DNA of 64,000 nt from Agapanthus africanus (lineage: Eukaryota; Streptophyta; Magnoliopsida; Asparagales; Amaryllidaceae): positions 69,279,433 through 69,343,432 of the forward strand of contig JASDDO010000026.1 of NCBI GenBank assembly GCA_030015575.1. Reading direction: 5' to 3'. Below the pieces are notes generated by a model. It was not told where the DNA came from and made no database searches. It was given only the letters and a program-made list of their open reading frames with translations. A program made the translations under genes and the position numbers. Every line of letters starts with the position of its first letter. Within the stretch, counting starts at the first letter, position 1. Of this stretch, positions 9,391-19,741 are shown one piece after another.

Positions 9391-9534
9391 AGATACACGT
9401 TCTTCGTAATGTCTTGTGTCATCTCTTTGCTTTCTTCTTTCTTGCTGTATTGTTTGCCATGTGATTTTAGCAAGTGTGGTCTGTAGATAGTATATAGCTG
9501 TCAATCTTGTGCTCTTTGTAAGGTAGTGATGGCT

Positions 9535-9765
9535 TAGAAAACAGGGTTAGGATCTGTCACCTAAGACTTTTCAACTTTATGAGCCGTGAGGGTCTCATAA
9601 AGAATTTTCTCCCTACCGGTCGAGAGGATCCCGTAGGTGTAATATCTCCTTAAGAATCGTGAGGATTCCTAAGTGTGTTTTCTCTTGAAAGTCGTAAGGA
9701 TCTCACAAGAGAATTTATTCCCTTACGAGTCGTGAGGACCCGCAAGTGATGGGTGAAGTTGTCCT
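9535..9765. repeat. Tandem repeat, gtcgtgaggat family (copy block 1)
   Basis: Four to five degenerate units of about 46-50 bp, each with a core such as gagtcgtgaggatc followed by a short palindromic echo of the flanking word (ctcataaag/ctcacaag). The same family forms blocks at 11560-11790 and 11915-12125. Confidence 0.8.
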
Positions 9766-9867
9766 TATCCGCATTTCACGGAGTCAGGAGTTGCTCTGGA
9801 TGCTTCCCACGGGTTCACTGCCGTGTACTGCGAGGACCAGGCTCCGCTCTGGACGTTTTTCAGGATA

Positions 9868-10226
9868 CCGTAGTTTAAAGACATCGTGGTCGAGATTAAG
9901 GACATCATAGTCCGTGGATTTAAGGACTCCACAGTCCGTTGTTAGTTTTAAGACATCACGGTCGAGGTTAAGGACATCATAGTCCATGAGTTTAAGGACC
10001 TCACAATCTAATGTTAGTTTTAAGACATCACGGTCGAGGTTAAGGACATCATAGTCCATGTGTTTAAGGACTCCACAGTCCGATGTTAGTTTAATAACAT
10101 TACGGTCGAGGTTAAGGACATCATAGTCCATGAGTTTAAGGACCTCACAGTCCGATGTTAGTTTTAAAACATCACGGTCGAGGTTAAGGATATCATAGTC
10201 CGTGAGTTTAAGGACATCACAGTCCA
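9868..10226 (-). repeat. 24-bp/72-bp minisatellite, internal copy
   Basis: Five 72-bp higher-order units (three 24-bp subunits each) of the same family as in both LTRs (core ttaaggacatcatagtcc). The minus-strand frame again stays open (9784-10227). Its presence outside the LTR shows that the array moves within the element. Confidence 0.9.
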
Positions 10227-10230
10227 ATTT

Positions 10231-10910
10231 TTGCTCTGGATGCTTCCCACGGGTTCACTGCCGTGTTCGGCGAGGACCAGGCTCCGCTCTAGATGCTTCA
10301 TACGGGGTCATTGCCGTACTCTGCAAGGACCAGGATCCGCTCTGGATGTTTCCCACGAGGTCAGGAGTGATATAATCCGCGTTCCACGTAGCCAGGAATT
10401 TTTGCTCTGGATGCTTCCTACGGGTTCACTGCCGTGTTCGGCGAGGACCAGGCTCCACTCTGGATACTTCACACGGGTTCACTGCCGTGCTCTGCGAGGA
10501 CCAGGATCCGCTCTGGACGTTTTCCACGGGGTCAGAAGTGACATAATCCGCGTTCCACGTAGCCAGGAATTTTGCTCTGGATGCTTCCCACGGGTTCACT
10601 GCCGTGTTCGGCGAGGACCAGGCTCCGCTCTGGATGCTTCACATGGGTCACTGCCGTACTCTGCGAGGACCAGGATTCGCTCTGGACGTTTTCTACGGGG
10701 CCAGAAGTGACATAATCCGCGTTCCACGTAACCAGGAATTTTGCTCTGGATGCTTCCCACAGGTTCACTGCCGTGTTCAGCGAGGACCAGGCTCCGCTCT
10801 GGATGCTTCACACGGGTTTACTGCCGTGCTCTGCGAGGACCAGGATCCGCTCTGGACGTTTTCCACGAGGTCAGAATTGACATAATCCGCGTTCCACGTG
10901 ACCGGGAAGG
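10231..10910. repeat. Satellite-like tandem repeat, 170-bp unit
   Basis: Four units start with ttgctctgga at 10231, 10402, 10572 and 10741, spacing 171, 170 and 169 bp. Each unit is composite: two copies of a roughly 53-bp module (gctctggatgcttc ... gcgaggaccagg) and one longer module ending ccgcgttccacgtagccagg. A partial unit lies at 9790-9860. It has no coding role that I can see; frames through it are open only by chance of repeat length. Confidence 0.9.
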
Positions 10911-11184
10911 GTTGACTTTATCCGCATTTCACGGAGTCGGAATTTGACTCTCGGTCATCTGTACACCGCTGAGTCATGGAACTGGGAGTTGCCGCTGTTC
11001 CTCTTTGCTTGATGTTGTGTCCATTGTAATGAGACGGGTGTTGAGACGATCTCCAGGCTATCTGTGAACTGTTGAGATTTGGCTTCTTCTTTTGATGAAA
11101 CCTGGGGAGGAAAGGCGTGATTCCTTCTTTGTTTGCGCCCCAAGATTGTATACAGGGATTGACGTGATATCACATGTAGGGCAA

Positions 11185-11470
11185 TCATTTCATTTTTTTT
11201 TATTTCTTTCCGCGATGCTCTATCATTTCAGCTTTTATATCACGAAGGTCGCGATTGCCCAATAATTTCGGCTATTTTTCGCGGTGCCAAATCATTTCGA
11301 CTATTTATTTTTATTTTCACTCGCTGCTTTTTATTGCGAGCTGCCCAATCATTTCGGCTATTTTGCATGCATATATTTTTACTTGCTGATTTTTTTTGCA
11401 AGTTGCCCCATCATTTCGGCTATTTCGAATGCATGTGTGGCTTGCTGGCTTTTCGCCGCAAGCTCGGAAT
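11185..11470. repeat. Degenerate tandem repeat, aatcatttcggctattt family
   Basis: Four to five copies of a word like catcatttcggctattt separated by 50-70 bp, each followed by a T-rich stretch and a ttgc...gcaa inverted word (for example cttgctgattttttttgcaag). Confidence 0.7.
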
Positions 11471-11559
11471 TAGACACCGATTTCGGCATCAGCACCGCTA
11501 CTACTGGGATATTGCCGGGAGCGAATCATCATTTGCCTCTGTCGATGACGGACAAAGGT

Positions 11560-11790
11560 GTCTTAGTAAACAGGGTTAGGATCCTGTTGACTAAGGCTTT
11601 TGACTTCATGAGCCGTAAGGGTCTTATAAAGGTATTTCTCCCTGCGAGTCGTGAGGATCTCGTAGGTGCGATTTCTCCTTAGGTGTCGTGAGGACTCCTA
11701 AGTGTATGATCTCTTGTAAGTCGTAAGGATCTTACAAGAGTGTTTTCTGCTTATAAGTCGACAGGACCTACAAGGGTTGTTCATCGTGCG
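11560..11790. repeat. Tandem repeat, gtcgtgaggat family (copy block 2)
   Basis: Same family as 9535-9765: begins aacagggttaggatc, followed by units with gagccgtaagggtctta, gagtcgtgaggatctcg, gtgtcgtgaggactc and aagtcgtaaggatctta. Each unit places an inverted echo of its last bases a few bases later. Confidence 0.8.
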
Positions 11791-11914
11791 AACATATCCC
11801 TAGTCACGGCTGGGACTTTGTTAGGGAAATGTTTATTCGCGCCCGTGGATTGTATACGAGGGTTAGCATTGAGCCGCTTGTAGAGCAGTATCGGAGGTTG
11901 TGGGGGCTGCTTAA

Positions 11915-12125
11915 GAACAGGTTCAGATCCCTGTGGCTTAAGACTTTCAAATCTTACGAGCCGTGAGGGTCCTATAAGAGAGTTCTCTTTACGAGTCGTG
12001 AGGATCTCGCAAGTGTAATTTCTCCTTAGGAATCGTGGGGATCTCTAAGTGTGTTGCCCCCTTGTGAGTCGTAAGGATCTCACGCAGGTGATTTCTCCTT
12101 ACAAAATCGAGAGGACCTTGTAAGT
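11915..12125. repeat. Tandem repeat, gtcgtgaggat family (copy block 3)
   Basis: Third block of the family at 9535 and 11560, beginning aacaggttcagatcc. Between blocks 2 and 3 lies the phrase cccgtggattgtatacg, which also occurs in the LTRs (about 1307-1327), so this region is partly built from LTR fragments. Confidence 0.8.
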
Positions 12126-12352
12126 GTCTTTTAACGAGATTGCGCCCTTTCGGGTTTTCACAAAACTCGCCAGTAGCCCTACTGTTTTTACTCACGGAGC
12201 CCTTTCGGGTTTTCATCCATGCCCATTTTGCTTATGGAGATACCGTTTTCTCTTTTTCTTTTATTTTTTTTTGTATCAGCTTTGGGATGCTGCAATCCAC
12301 CGTAGTTTATCGACATCTCAGTCAACGGCTAATTTTAGGGCCATGGCGGTTC

Positions 12353-12490
12353 GTTGTTAGTTTAAGGACGTTTCGTTCTGTCGTTAGTTTAAGGACGTTT
12401 CGGTCCGTTGTTAGTTTAAGGACATTTCGGTCCGTTGTTAGTTTAAGGACGTTTCGGTCCGCTGTTAGTTTAAAAACGTTTCGGTCCGCT
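12353..12490. repeat. 27-bp minisatellite
   Basis: Five tandem 27-bp units, ttgttagtttaaggacgttt plus cggtccg, between the mixed-repeat region and the end of pol. The word ttagtttaaggac is shared with the 24-bp family, which suggests a common origin. Confidence 0.9.
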
Positions 12491-12587
12491 GTAAAGGAAA
12501 CTGGTTACTACTTATAGAGTTTGGGCTTAGGAAAATAGCGAGCGGACATAGTCGTCGTCGTCTATCATTAACCTAGGCCGTGACTCG

Positions 12588-14561
12588 TCAAGCGTAGTAC
12601 TTCTTCAGGAAGCGACCATTTATTGGCCTAAAGGGCCTTTCACCATGCATGTCCATAAGTAGATAGGCTCCATCCTGGTAAACCTTGTCTATGATATATG
12701 GGCCTTCATAGTTCGGCTCGAATTTCCCCCACTTAGCGCGATTAGGGATCATAGGTCTTTTGACCACTGGCACGAGTTCGCCTTGGCGGAATGTTCTCGG
12801 CCTAGTCAGTCTTTCATATGAGCGCGTCATCTTTGCTTTGTAAGCTTCCAGATTTTGTTGCGCTATGAGCCTGGTTTCATCAAGGGCGTCGAGCTCTTCA
12901 AGCCGAAGGTGAGCATTCTCTTCGTCCGTTAGCTCGTAATGAACTGTCACTTGTAGAGAGGGTAGCTCTATCTCAAGGGAGAGTACCTCCTCTGTACCGA
13001 ATACCAATGCGTACGGCGTTGTGCTCGTGGCTGTTTTGAACGTCGTTCGGTACGCCAAGAGAGCTTCATGCAGTCTCTCATGCCAGTCCTTTTTATTTCG
13101 AGACACCGTCTTTTTCACGATCTTCGTTAAGGCCTTGTTAAAAGCCTCGGCTAGACCGTTAGCTCGGGGATTATAAACTGATGAGTATCTCCAGTCTATG
13201 TTATGCTGTTGTGCGAAGCGGCTGATCTTGTGGCTTCTATAGACTTGCCCGTTATCGGAGATAATCCGTCGCGGAGTGCCAAACCGATAAATGACGTGTG
13301 TCTTGAAGAAATGGAGGATATTCTTCGTCTTCACTTCCCTCAGCGGTACTGCTTCTGCCCATTTGGAGAAGTAATCAGTTGTCGCCAAAATGAACCAATG
13401 TCCTCTGGACGATGCTGGTTCGATAGGGCCGATTATGTCAGTCCCCCACATTTCGAACGGCCAGCTAGCCACCGTTGGATGTAATGGATTTGGATGCTGA
13501 TGGATGAAGTCCCCGTGAACCTGGCACGAGTGGCATTGCTTCGCATACTCAAGGCAATACTGAATCATCGTAGGCCAATAGTAGCCCATCCTTTTGATCT
13601 TCAACTTCATCTTCGGCCCGGCTTGGTGAGAACCGCAAATTCCATCATGAGTTTCTTGGACGACTCTCTTTGCCTCTTCAGGTCCCAGGCATTTTAACCA
13701 TAGAGAATCAAATGACCTCTTGTACAGAGCATCATTGACGAAGGCAAAAGATAGGACTCGGTTCATGAGCTGATGTTTTGAGGACGCATCTTCAAGCGTT
13801 CGACGGGATTTGAAGTAGTCTATAAAGACTTCTCTCCAATCCTCAACCTTTTCTTGGTCTTTTACTTGTAGAGCCATTTGCTCGGTCGCTCCCTTCTCCT
13901 CGGAAGACTCCGGAGATATTTCTGCCGGTGCAAGAACCCGACGGCTTTGTACCGCGATTCTTACGTCATCGAGGTTCTCATCGGCCAATTCTTTAGCAAG
14001 CTTTGCTAATGCATCCGCTTTACTATTCTCCTCACGCGGTATGCTTTCTAAGGTATAGGAAGGGATGTGGGTCAGCAGTTGCTGTACCCTCTCGCCGTAA
14101 TTCACCAGCTCTGGTTTGCACGTTTGGTAGTCGCCGTTTACTTGACTAACGACCAGCTGGGAGTCTCCGTATATGAAGAGGTTTTCGATTCCCATGTCGA
14201 TAGGGATTTCAAGACCTGCTATCAAAGTTTCATATTCGGCTTCATTGTTTGTCCTTGGCTCTATCAAGGAGAAGGCAAAGCGCATTTTTCCTCCTTGTGG
14301 AGTCACGAAGATGAGGCCTACCCCTGATTTGATTATGGGGATGCTTTGTTTGTGCTTCTTCATGGAAGATGCTCCATCGAAGTAAAGTTCCCACCGGGTA
14401 CCATTACCATCGATCGTGTCAAACGCGTGTTCGTCCGGCAATTCGCAGTTCAAGGGACAATTGGCAGGTATCGTATGCTCGGCGAGGAAGTCGGCGATGG
14501 CCTGGCCTTTCACTGCCTTAAGAGGCTGATAGGTTATCGAGAACTCCATCAAAAGCAAGGC
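12588..14561 (-). pseudogene. Second (archaeal-type) RNase H and integrase
   Basis: 656-codon open stretch. Residues 1-30 finish the gypsy RNase H/connection. Residues 55-190 are an archaeal-type RNase H with all four acidic residues visible: D61 (YFDGAS), E106 (NNEAEYE), D132 (YGDSQLVV) and D182 (NSKADALAKLA). Integrase follows: zinc domain H304, H311, C342, C345; catalytic core D374 (GTDIIGP), D435 (ISDNGQ), E471 (LAEAFNKAL); then a C-terminal domain ending FLKKYYA without a chromodomain. The domain is intact here; only the upstream stop at 14562 separates it from RT. It would cut RNA in hybrids and join the cDNA to the chromosome. Confidence 0.93.
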
Positions 14562-15029
14562 TTATTTAGCGAGCTGCCCCATCAATATGGCCTTTGACAT
14601 CAAATACTTGAGAGGATCCACTTTCGAGATGAGACGGACTTCATGCGCCAATGCATAATGCCTGAGCTTTGTTATCGCGAAGATTAATGCCATGCAGTGT
14701 TTTTCGATGGGGGAATAGTTGCTTTCTGCCCCAGTAGAACTCGACTCAAGTAATAGAGAGCTCTTTCTTTCCCTTGGTTGTTCTCTTAATGCGCCTAAGG
14801 AACCTTCAAGGGTGGTTGTATACAGAATGAGAGGCTTTCCCTTGACTGGAGCAGCCAGCACAGGTGGATTCTGCAGGTATTGTTTGATTTCGTCCAGCGC
14901 GCTTTGGCATTTGTGATCCCAAACGAACGGGGTTCCCTTCTTCATCAGGTGACTGTAAGGACGGCACTTGCCTGAGAGATTGGCTATAAATCGCCGGATA
15001 TATGCGAGCTTTCCTTGAAGAGACCGCAA
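14562..15029 (-). pseudogene. RT connection and gypsy-type RNase H
   Basis: Begins after a stop (15030) that splits LK|LRSLQGKLAYIRRFIANL, the standard end of gypsy RT. Then GTPFVWDHKCQSALDEIKQYL and the RNase H start KPLILYTTTLEGSLGAL. The first catalytic Asp of a typical gypsy RNase H is absent (LYTTT), while the later SPIEKHCMALIFAITKLRHY is kept. In Tat elements this first RNase H is generally degenerate and the archaeal-type copy takes over. The frame ends at TAA 14562-14564, in place of a Trp in the usual LAKWALLL. Confidence 0.88.
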
Positions 15030-15620
15030 TTACTTGAGAGTCCTTGGCGGGGGGATCGCCTTGATCTTCGACGGATCTACCTCGATGCCTCGGTGTCGGA
15101 CAATGAATCCCGGGAATTTGCCTGAGGAAACACTGAACGCGCATTTGAGAGGGTTCATCTTCAAGTTGTATTTACGAAGGCGTTGAAATACGGTCTTTAG
15201 ATGCTCTAAATGCTCCTCGTATGATTTGCTCTTAACCACAAGGTTGTCGATATAGCATTCGACGACTTCATGTATGAGGTCATCAAAGATCTTCGTCATG
15301 TCCCTCTGATAGGTGGCACCAGCGTTCTTTAGACCGAAAGGCATCACCTTGTAGCAGAATATACCCAAAGGGATCCGGGAAGCGGTATGCTTCTGCTCTT
15401 CGGGATGCATCTTTATCTGATTATATCCTGATAAGCCGTCCATAAAGGAGAAGACTTCGTGAGTGGACATATTGGCTATTATTAGTTCGGTGACTGGCAC
15501 TGGGAAGTCGTCCTTCGGGTAAGCTTTATTGAGATCCCGAAAGTCTACACATATGCGCACTGTCCCATTCTTCTTCATCACCGGGACGATGTTGGCGATC
15601 CAATTAGGATATTGAACCTC
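15030..15620 (-). pseudogene. Reverse transcriptase core with YIDN active site
   Basis: Fingers and palm of a Ty3/gypsy RT: KKNGTVRICVDFRDLNKAYP, FSFMDGLSGYNQIKMHPEE (catalytic Asp 48 of the open frame), MPFGLKNAGATYQR. The second catalytic motif reads CYIDNLVVKS (residues 110-113 YIDN) where Y[IV]DD is required; the last Asp codon GAC is AAC at 15243-15245. GACGAC to GACAAC is a CpG-to-CpA change. This single substitution should abolish polymerase activity apart from the stop codons. The piece is bounded by TAA at 15621 and TAA at 15030. Confidence 0.92.
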
Positions 15621-16391
15621 TTAGATAAAACCGGAGTCGATTAGTTTCTTGACCTCGGCATTGATGCCCATCTCAAGCTCGAGCCGCATTCTTCTCGGTG
15701 CTTGTTTGATTGGCTTGGCGTCTGGGGATATTGCTAATTTGTGGACAGCAATCTCTGGATCTAGTCCTGGCATCTCGGAATAGTTCCATGCGAAGCAATC
15801 TTTATGCTGCATAAGCACGTCTTTTAGTGTAGCCACCCTTTCTTCAGACAGCAACTCGCTGACGAACGTCGGCCGAGGGTCATTTGTCGTCCCCAAATCA
15901 ATTTTCTTGAGATCATCTGCATTAGTATGTATTCCATCTTCCAGCTTTTTCGGCGCCGGTGGAAATTCCGAGATCACCTCGTCATTATTGTTTTCGAAGC
16001 ACCAGGGGAGGTCATCCATATTCTCGGGCTCTTCTTCTGATAGTGTTATCATATGACAAATACGAGCTCGCTTCCAAGACCGATGTTGATATGGTTCTAC
16101 TCTCGCTGTATGCGTGGCTTTCAGTTCATGCTTCTGTGGCGGGCTTACCCTCCAACTGCTGGATAGTGCGAACTTGCCCTGTTGATATTGGTCTTCGACC
16201 CAGTTCTTGAAAGTGAAGCAGTCATCGAGGGGATGCCCTATTGCTCGGTGATAAGAGCAATAGTCCGGGTGAGAGACTTCGCCTACTTGTTCGGGGTGCT
16301 TGGACTCCGGCAGTGTCATCATCTGATGTTTTATGACAAGATCAAATATCTTCCTTGTCTTGTCTTGGGGAAAAGAATATGCTCGACTCAT
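15621..16391 (-). pseudogene. Third zinc-knuckle module and RT N-terminus
   Basis: Starts after a frameshift in an A run (about 16393). The first 85 residues (AYSFPQDKTRKIF ... PDYCSYHRAIGHPLDDC ... FALSSSWRVSPPQKH) closely match the gag module at 19591-19330. The Cys/His pattern is C-X2-[YH]-H ... H-P ... C. The rest is an acidic linker and the RT N-terminus (CFAWNYSEMPGLDPEIAVHK, PIKQAPRRMRLELE). A zinc module between protease and RT is not part of the usual Ty3/gypsy order. Confidence 0.85.
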
Positions 16392-16396
16392 CTTTT

Positions 16397-17173
16397 TTAT
16401 AAGAAACGAATCTGGACTGCTTGATTCCTGACCGCGTGGCTTCTTGGACCCGCTTTGTCACTGTCGAACGCCTTTCCCATTTTTGGTTTGTTTCTGCCTC
16501 TGCGTCGGGTCTTTTGTACAACGGGCTGACAAGGAGGAGCATTTTCATTTTCCGCAGCCTGTTGAAGGAAGCGCTGCGTCCTGGCTTTCTCGTAAATGGC
16601 CATTTCGTAGTTATTGTCGTCTCGGACCTTTTGACCCGCTTCCCTTATAAGCTTGTCTATTTGTTGTTCGAACGACGGACTGGGCATTTTTATATCGGGA
16701 GCTCTTTCTGGTTCAGGGTTAGTATCTTCCCACAAAGCATCTCCCTCTTCATCAAAGTCGTGTATGATATAGCAGTCGCGGAGTAGCTCCCGTTTCTTGG
16801 ATTGAACATACCCAAGCCCAGCCGTTTCCATTTTCCCATTTGGCAATTTCCGCTGAGTTCCAGGGACGTTCCAGATCCTGTTATAGAACCGTGCTTGTCA
16901 TGCAGTTTGCTTAAGGGGTACACCTTGGCGTCTCAAGAGTCTCCTTAGCCCGTCTGTGTAATATCTGGGCAAACGGATGGGCTGGAGCCTGTCGAGTGTG
17001 GAATCCGCGCCGTGCCAGATTTCTTTCTCCACTTTAGTTTTCCCTGATCGGTAGAATAGGATTGCCTTTTCACCTTCTCGCCTGGGAAGGACATAGAACG
17101 TCTGCAGCTCTTCCACACTGTAGGTATCAAGCGCGTTTAGTTCTTTATGATGCTTGGACGGAACCATGGCAAC
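16397..17173 (-). pseudogene. Linker region between protease and RT
   Basis: Two open pieces (16898-17167 and 16397-16846) in the same frame, split by TGA at 16898 in place of a likely Trp. Sequence is hydrophilic (LNALDTYSVEELQTFYVLP; RFYNRIWNVPGTQRKLPNGK; QKVRDDNNYEMAIYEKART). The last part parallels the gag sequence just before zinc module 2 (DREREMTIFEKAKRR), so the duplicated block is larger than the zinc knuckle alone. No enzyme motif recognised. Confidence 0.7.
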
Positions 17174-17758
17174 TTACAAACTTTGCTCTTCATCAGCGAA
17201 TGTTTGTATTGAAGGCCGAGCGGAGAATATAGCATGGACCTCATCTTCCGAGTCGCTGCCAAAGATCAACATAGGAGCGGACGGTCTTGGTTTGTTGCAC
17301 TGGGGCGGACCTAGGTAAACTATCTCTTCTTCCTCCTCGGTATCACTCCCGAAGACCGGGATAGTGGTGATAGCTTTATTCTCCGGTTTATGACATCTCT
17401 CCGTGTCTTCAAAGTCTGGTAAGAAGTATTTTGCATCTTCGTACTTTCGGACTTCATTTACGGAGAATGGGTTCAGCTCTCCTGTTACGGTATACTCGAG
17501 ACCATCCTTGAAGTATTTCATACACTGATGCTGTGTAAAAGGGATGATGTTGTACTTGTGTAACCAAGGTCGACCAAGCAAAGCGTTGTAGTATGTCTTG
17601 ACATCAATGACGTGAAATTTAACATCCATGATAAGTAGCCCAAAGCGCAGTGTCAGTATCACGGACCCGAGAGTCAGTGATGACTGGGAGTCGAAACAGG
17701 AGATGGTGATTTTATCACGAGCAAGGTGCTGGACGCTCATGCAGATTTCCTTCAACAC
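17174..17758 (-). pseudogene. Protease C-terminal part and acidic tail
   Basis: Continues in frame after TGA 17759. LTLGSVILTLRFGLLIMDVK and FHVIDVKTYYNALLGRPWLH are the flap and the ALLGRPWLH signature of plant gypsy retropepsins. An acidic tail with repeated FGSD[TS][ED] words follows (VFGSDTEEEEEIVYLGPP; IFGSDSEDEVHAIF); FGSDSDEE also occurs before the protease at about 18335, so the word is repeated three times around the protease. Confidence 0.85.
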
Positions 17759-18697
17759 TCACACGTTGAGGAGATTGACGGAAGACCCATTGTCGACCAG
17801 GATTTTGCCTATTTTGATATCGTGACAGTATCCGAAGATGTAAAGGGGATGATTGTGTTCGCACGTCCCAAGGAGGAGATCTTCATCACTGAAGGTGATA
17901 TTGGCTGTGTGTACTTCTTCAAGCTCGTCTTTCATCCTTTCTTCGGTGAGGAAAGCCTGGAATTGTTCTGGCTCTTGTAGCGCCTTGATCAATGAATCTC
18001 TTGCTTCTTTTGATAGTAAAAGGGCGTCGAGAATGCTAAGCTGCGAGGGTAACTTGCTCAAGTGCGCCAGAATGTTGTAGTCCACTTTACTTTTCTTTGG
18101 CAGGTCCTTGGCGGTCAGCTCTTTCATGACTTGGTCATCTAGGGCGATATCTTCAGAGACCTTCTCTTTTCCCTTATCTTTTTTGTTTGCAGGTCCGAGA
18201 TTCTTATCGGGCAGCATACGATTGCGCAGCTGAATATTTTCGCAGGTCTTCGGCTCTTCCTCTTTCCCCGAGGTGGATTCTTTGAAGAGAGGGCCAAGAG
18301 TCACCTCTTCATCGGAGTCGCTCCCGAACGTGAGAACTTGCGATCCCCCAGCGTTAACCATGCGACAGTTGCCGGTAGTTCTTCCACGCTCTTCGGTCGT
18401 ATTTCTTTGCTCCCGACGAGTTTTGCGTTTCATCCATTTAAAATGTTGCCGGTGAGCAACATATCCCTGCCACCATCTTTTAAAAGCGTCGCATTCTTCG
18501 GTGGGGTGCGAAATCTTTCGATGATATGAGCAGTAGTCAGGATGCATCTCTGCTTCACCGATAGTGTTTCCTTCGGAGGGTGGTAGCCTCATTCCCATCG
18601 ATATGGCTTTAGCAAACCTTTTCCTCGTCTTGAACTTGTTTTTATTCGCGACGGATGTCCCTTGATTCGACGGAAGTGTCTTGACTCTTTCGTCTAG
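17759..18697 (-). pseudogene. Zinc module 2 and protease active site
   Basis: Opens with KTRKRFAKAISMGMRLPP and EMHPDYCSYHRKISHPTEEC, a second copy of the zinc-knuckle-like module, then a charged linker with QVLTFGSDSDEE. Near the end GKILVDNGSSVNLL is the aspartic protease active site (D-N-G-S where D-[ST/G]-G is commonest). The frame ends at TGA 17759-17761, inside the protease. Acts in maturation of the polyprotein. Confidence 0.87.
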
Positions 18698-19741
18698 TCA
18701 CCGACGCTTGGCCTTTTCAAATATGGTCATCTCACGCTCCCGATCGGCTTTACTTTTCAGATGAATTTCACTCAGGAAGGCGTCGATCATTTCTTCTGAC
18801 GACCATAGAAGTTCCGGTTCAGGACCTGCCCCCAGCCTTTCGGTAGAAGGAGCTTCTTTATTGTCTGTGGACGAATGAGAGATCATATGGCAACTTGCTA
18901 CATAATCCTCAGACTCATCCGACGAGTCTTCTCCATCATCTCCGTCTTCAAGGACATGGCCGAGGAACTCTTGGAGCATGATTGGAGTCCGCGCCTTCTG
19001 GTTGTACTCTTCCAGTGCATCGATCTGTCTCTGCAGGTCCGTGCTCTTGTCATCAGGCTTCACAGGCTTCTTAGATTTCTTTTTCTTCTTCGAAGATTTC
19101 GACGGTTGGGTGTGCGAGCTTTGGCTATCACCACCAATCTTTAGAGTTGGGTGCGGCTTCAGCATTCTTTCGATGATTTCAGGTTCCAACGGATTCTTCC
19201 ACCTGATCGCCGGGCATATCTGGAGATCATTCAGCATCCTTTTGGTTTTGGCCGAAAGAACGACCTCCCATGGAGATTTTTCAACAAAAGAGCACGTTGC
19301 CCCCGGTGTGTCTATCTTCTTAGGAGTATGCGGTTGTGGTGGGCTCACTTTCCACTTCTCAGACAACGTAAACCTACCTTGTTGGTACTGATCCTCGATC
19401 CATCCCTTAAAGACGAAGCAATCTTCGATTGGATGGCTTACCGTTTGGTAGTAAGGGCAATAATTGGGATTATTTACTTCGCCGGGTTGCAATGGCCGCC
19501 TTGGATTCGGCAGATTGATAAGCCGGTTGCGCCTCGCCGGCTCAAAGAGTCTCTTCGTTTTGTCCCGTGGGAACGAGTAATGACGCTTCATTTTCTCATT
19601 ATAATAGCGCCGTCTCTCTTCCAGTTGATCCGTTAATTTTGGAGCACTGGGTTACTGTTGGGTATTCGCAACGAAAGTCGCCTTCCCTTTACCTTTTTCG
19701 TTTCGCGACTCCGGGTTCGGAGGAGACGGTCTATGCCCCAT
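18698..19741 (-). pseudogene. Gag C-terminal part with zinc module 1
   Basis: After TAG 19742 and TAA 19652 the frame continues with HYSFPRDKTKRLFEPA, PNYCPYYQTVSHPIEDC and FTLSEKWKVSPPQPH, the first copy of the module, then a Lys/Ser-rich linker (SSKKKKKSKKPVKPDDKS) and an acidic region ending MTIFEKAKRR. In this copy the first His is replaced (CPYYQ versus CSYHR in copies 2 and 3). Presumably the nucleic-acid-binding part of Gag. Confidence 0.85.

Noticed and set aside
9868..10910. Direct repeats as a CRISPR array
   Set aside because: Units abut without unique spacers and the context is plant retrotransposon DNA.
16385..16400. Programmed -1 frameshift at the A run before zinc module 3
   Set aside because: The run AAAAAAG could slip, but the in-frame stop lies before it and no downstream structure is evident; a plain indel in a decayed element is simpler.
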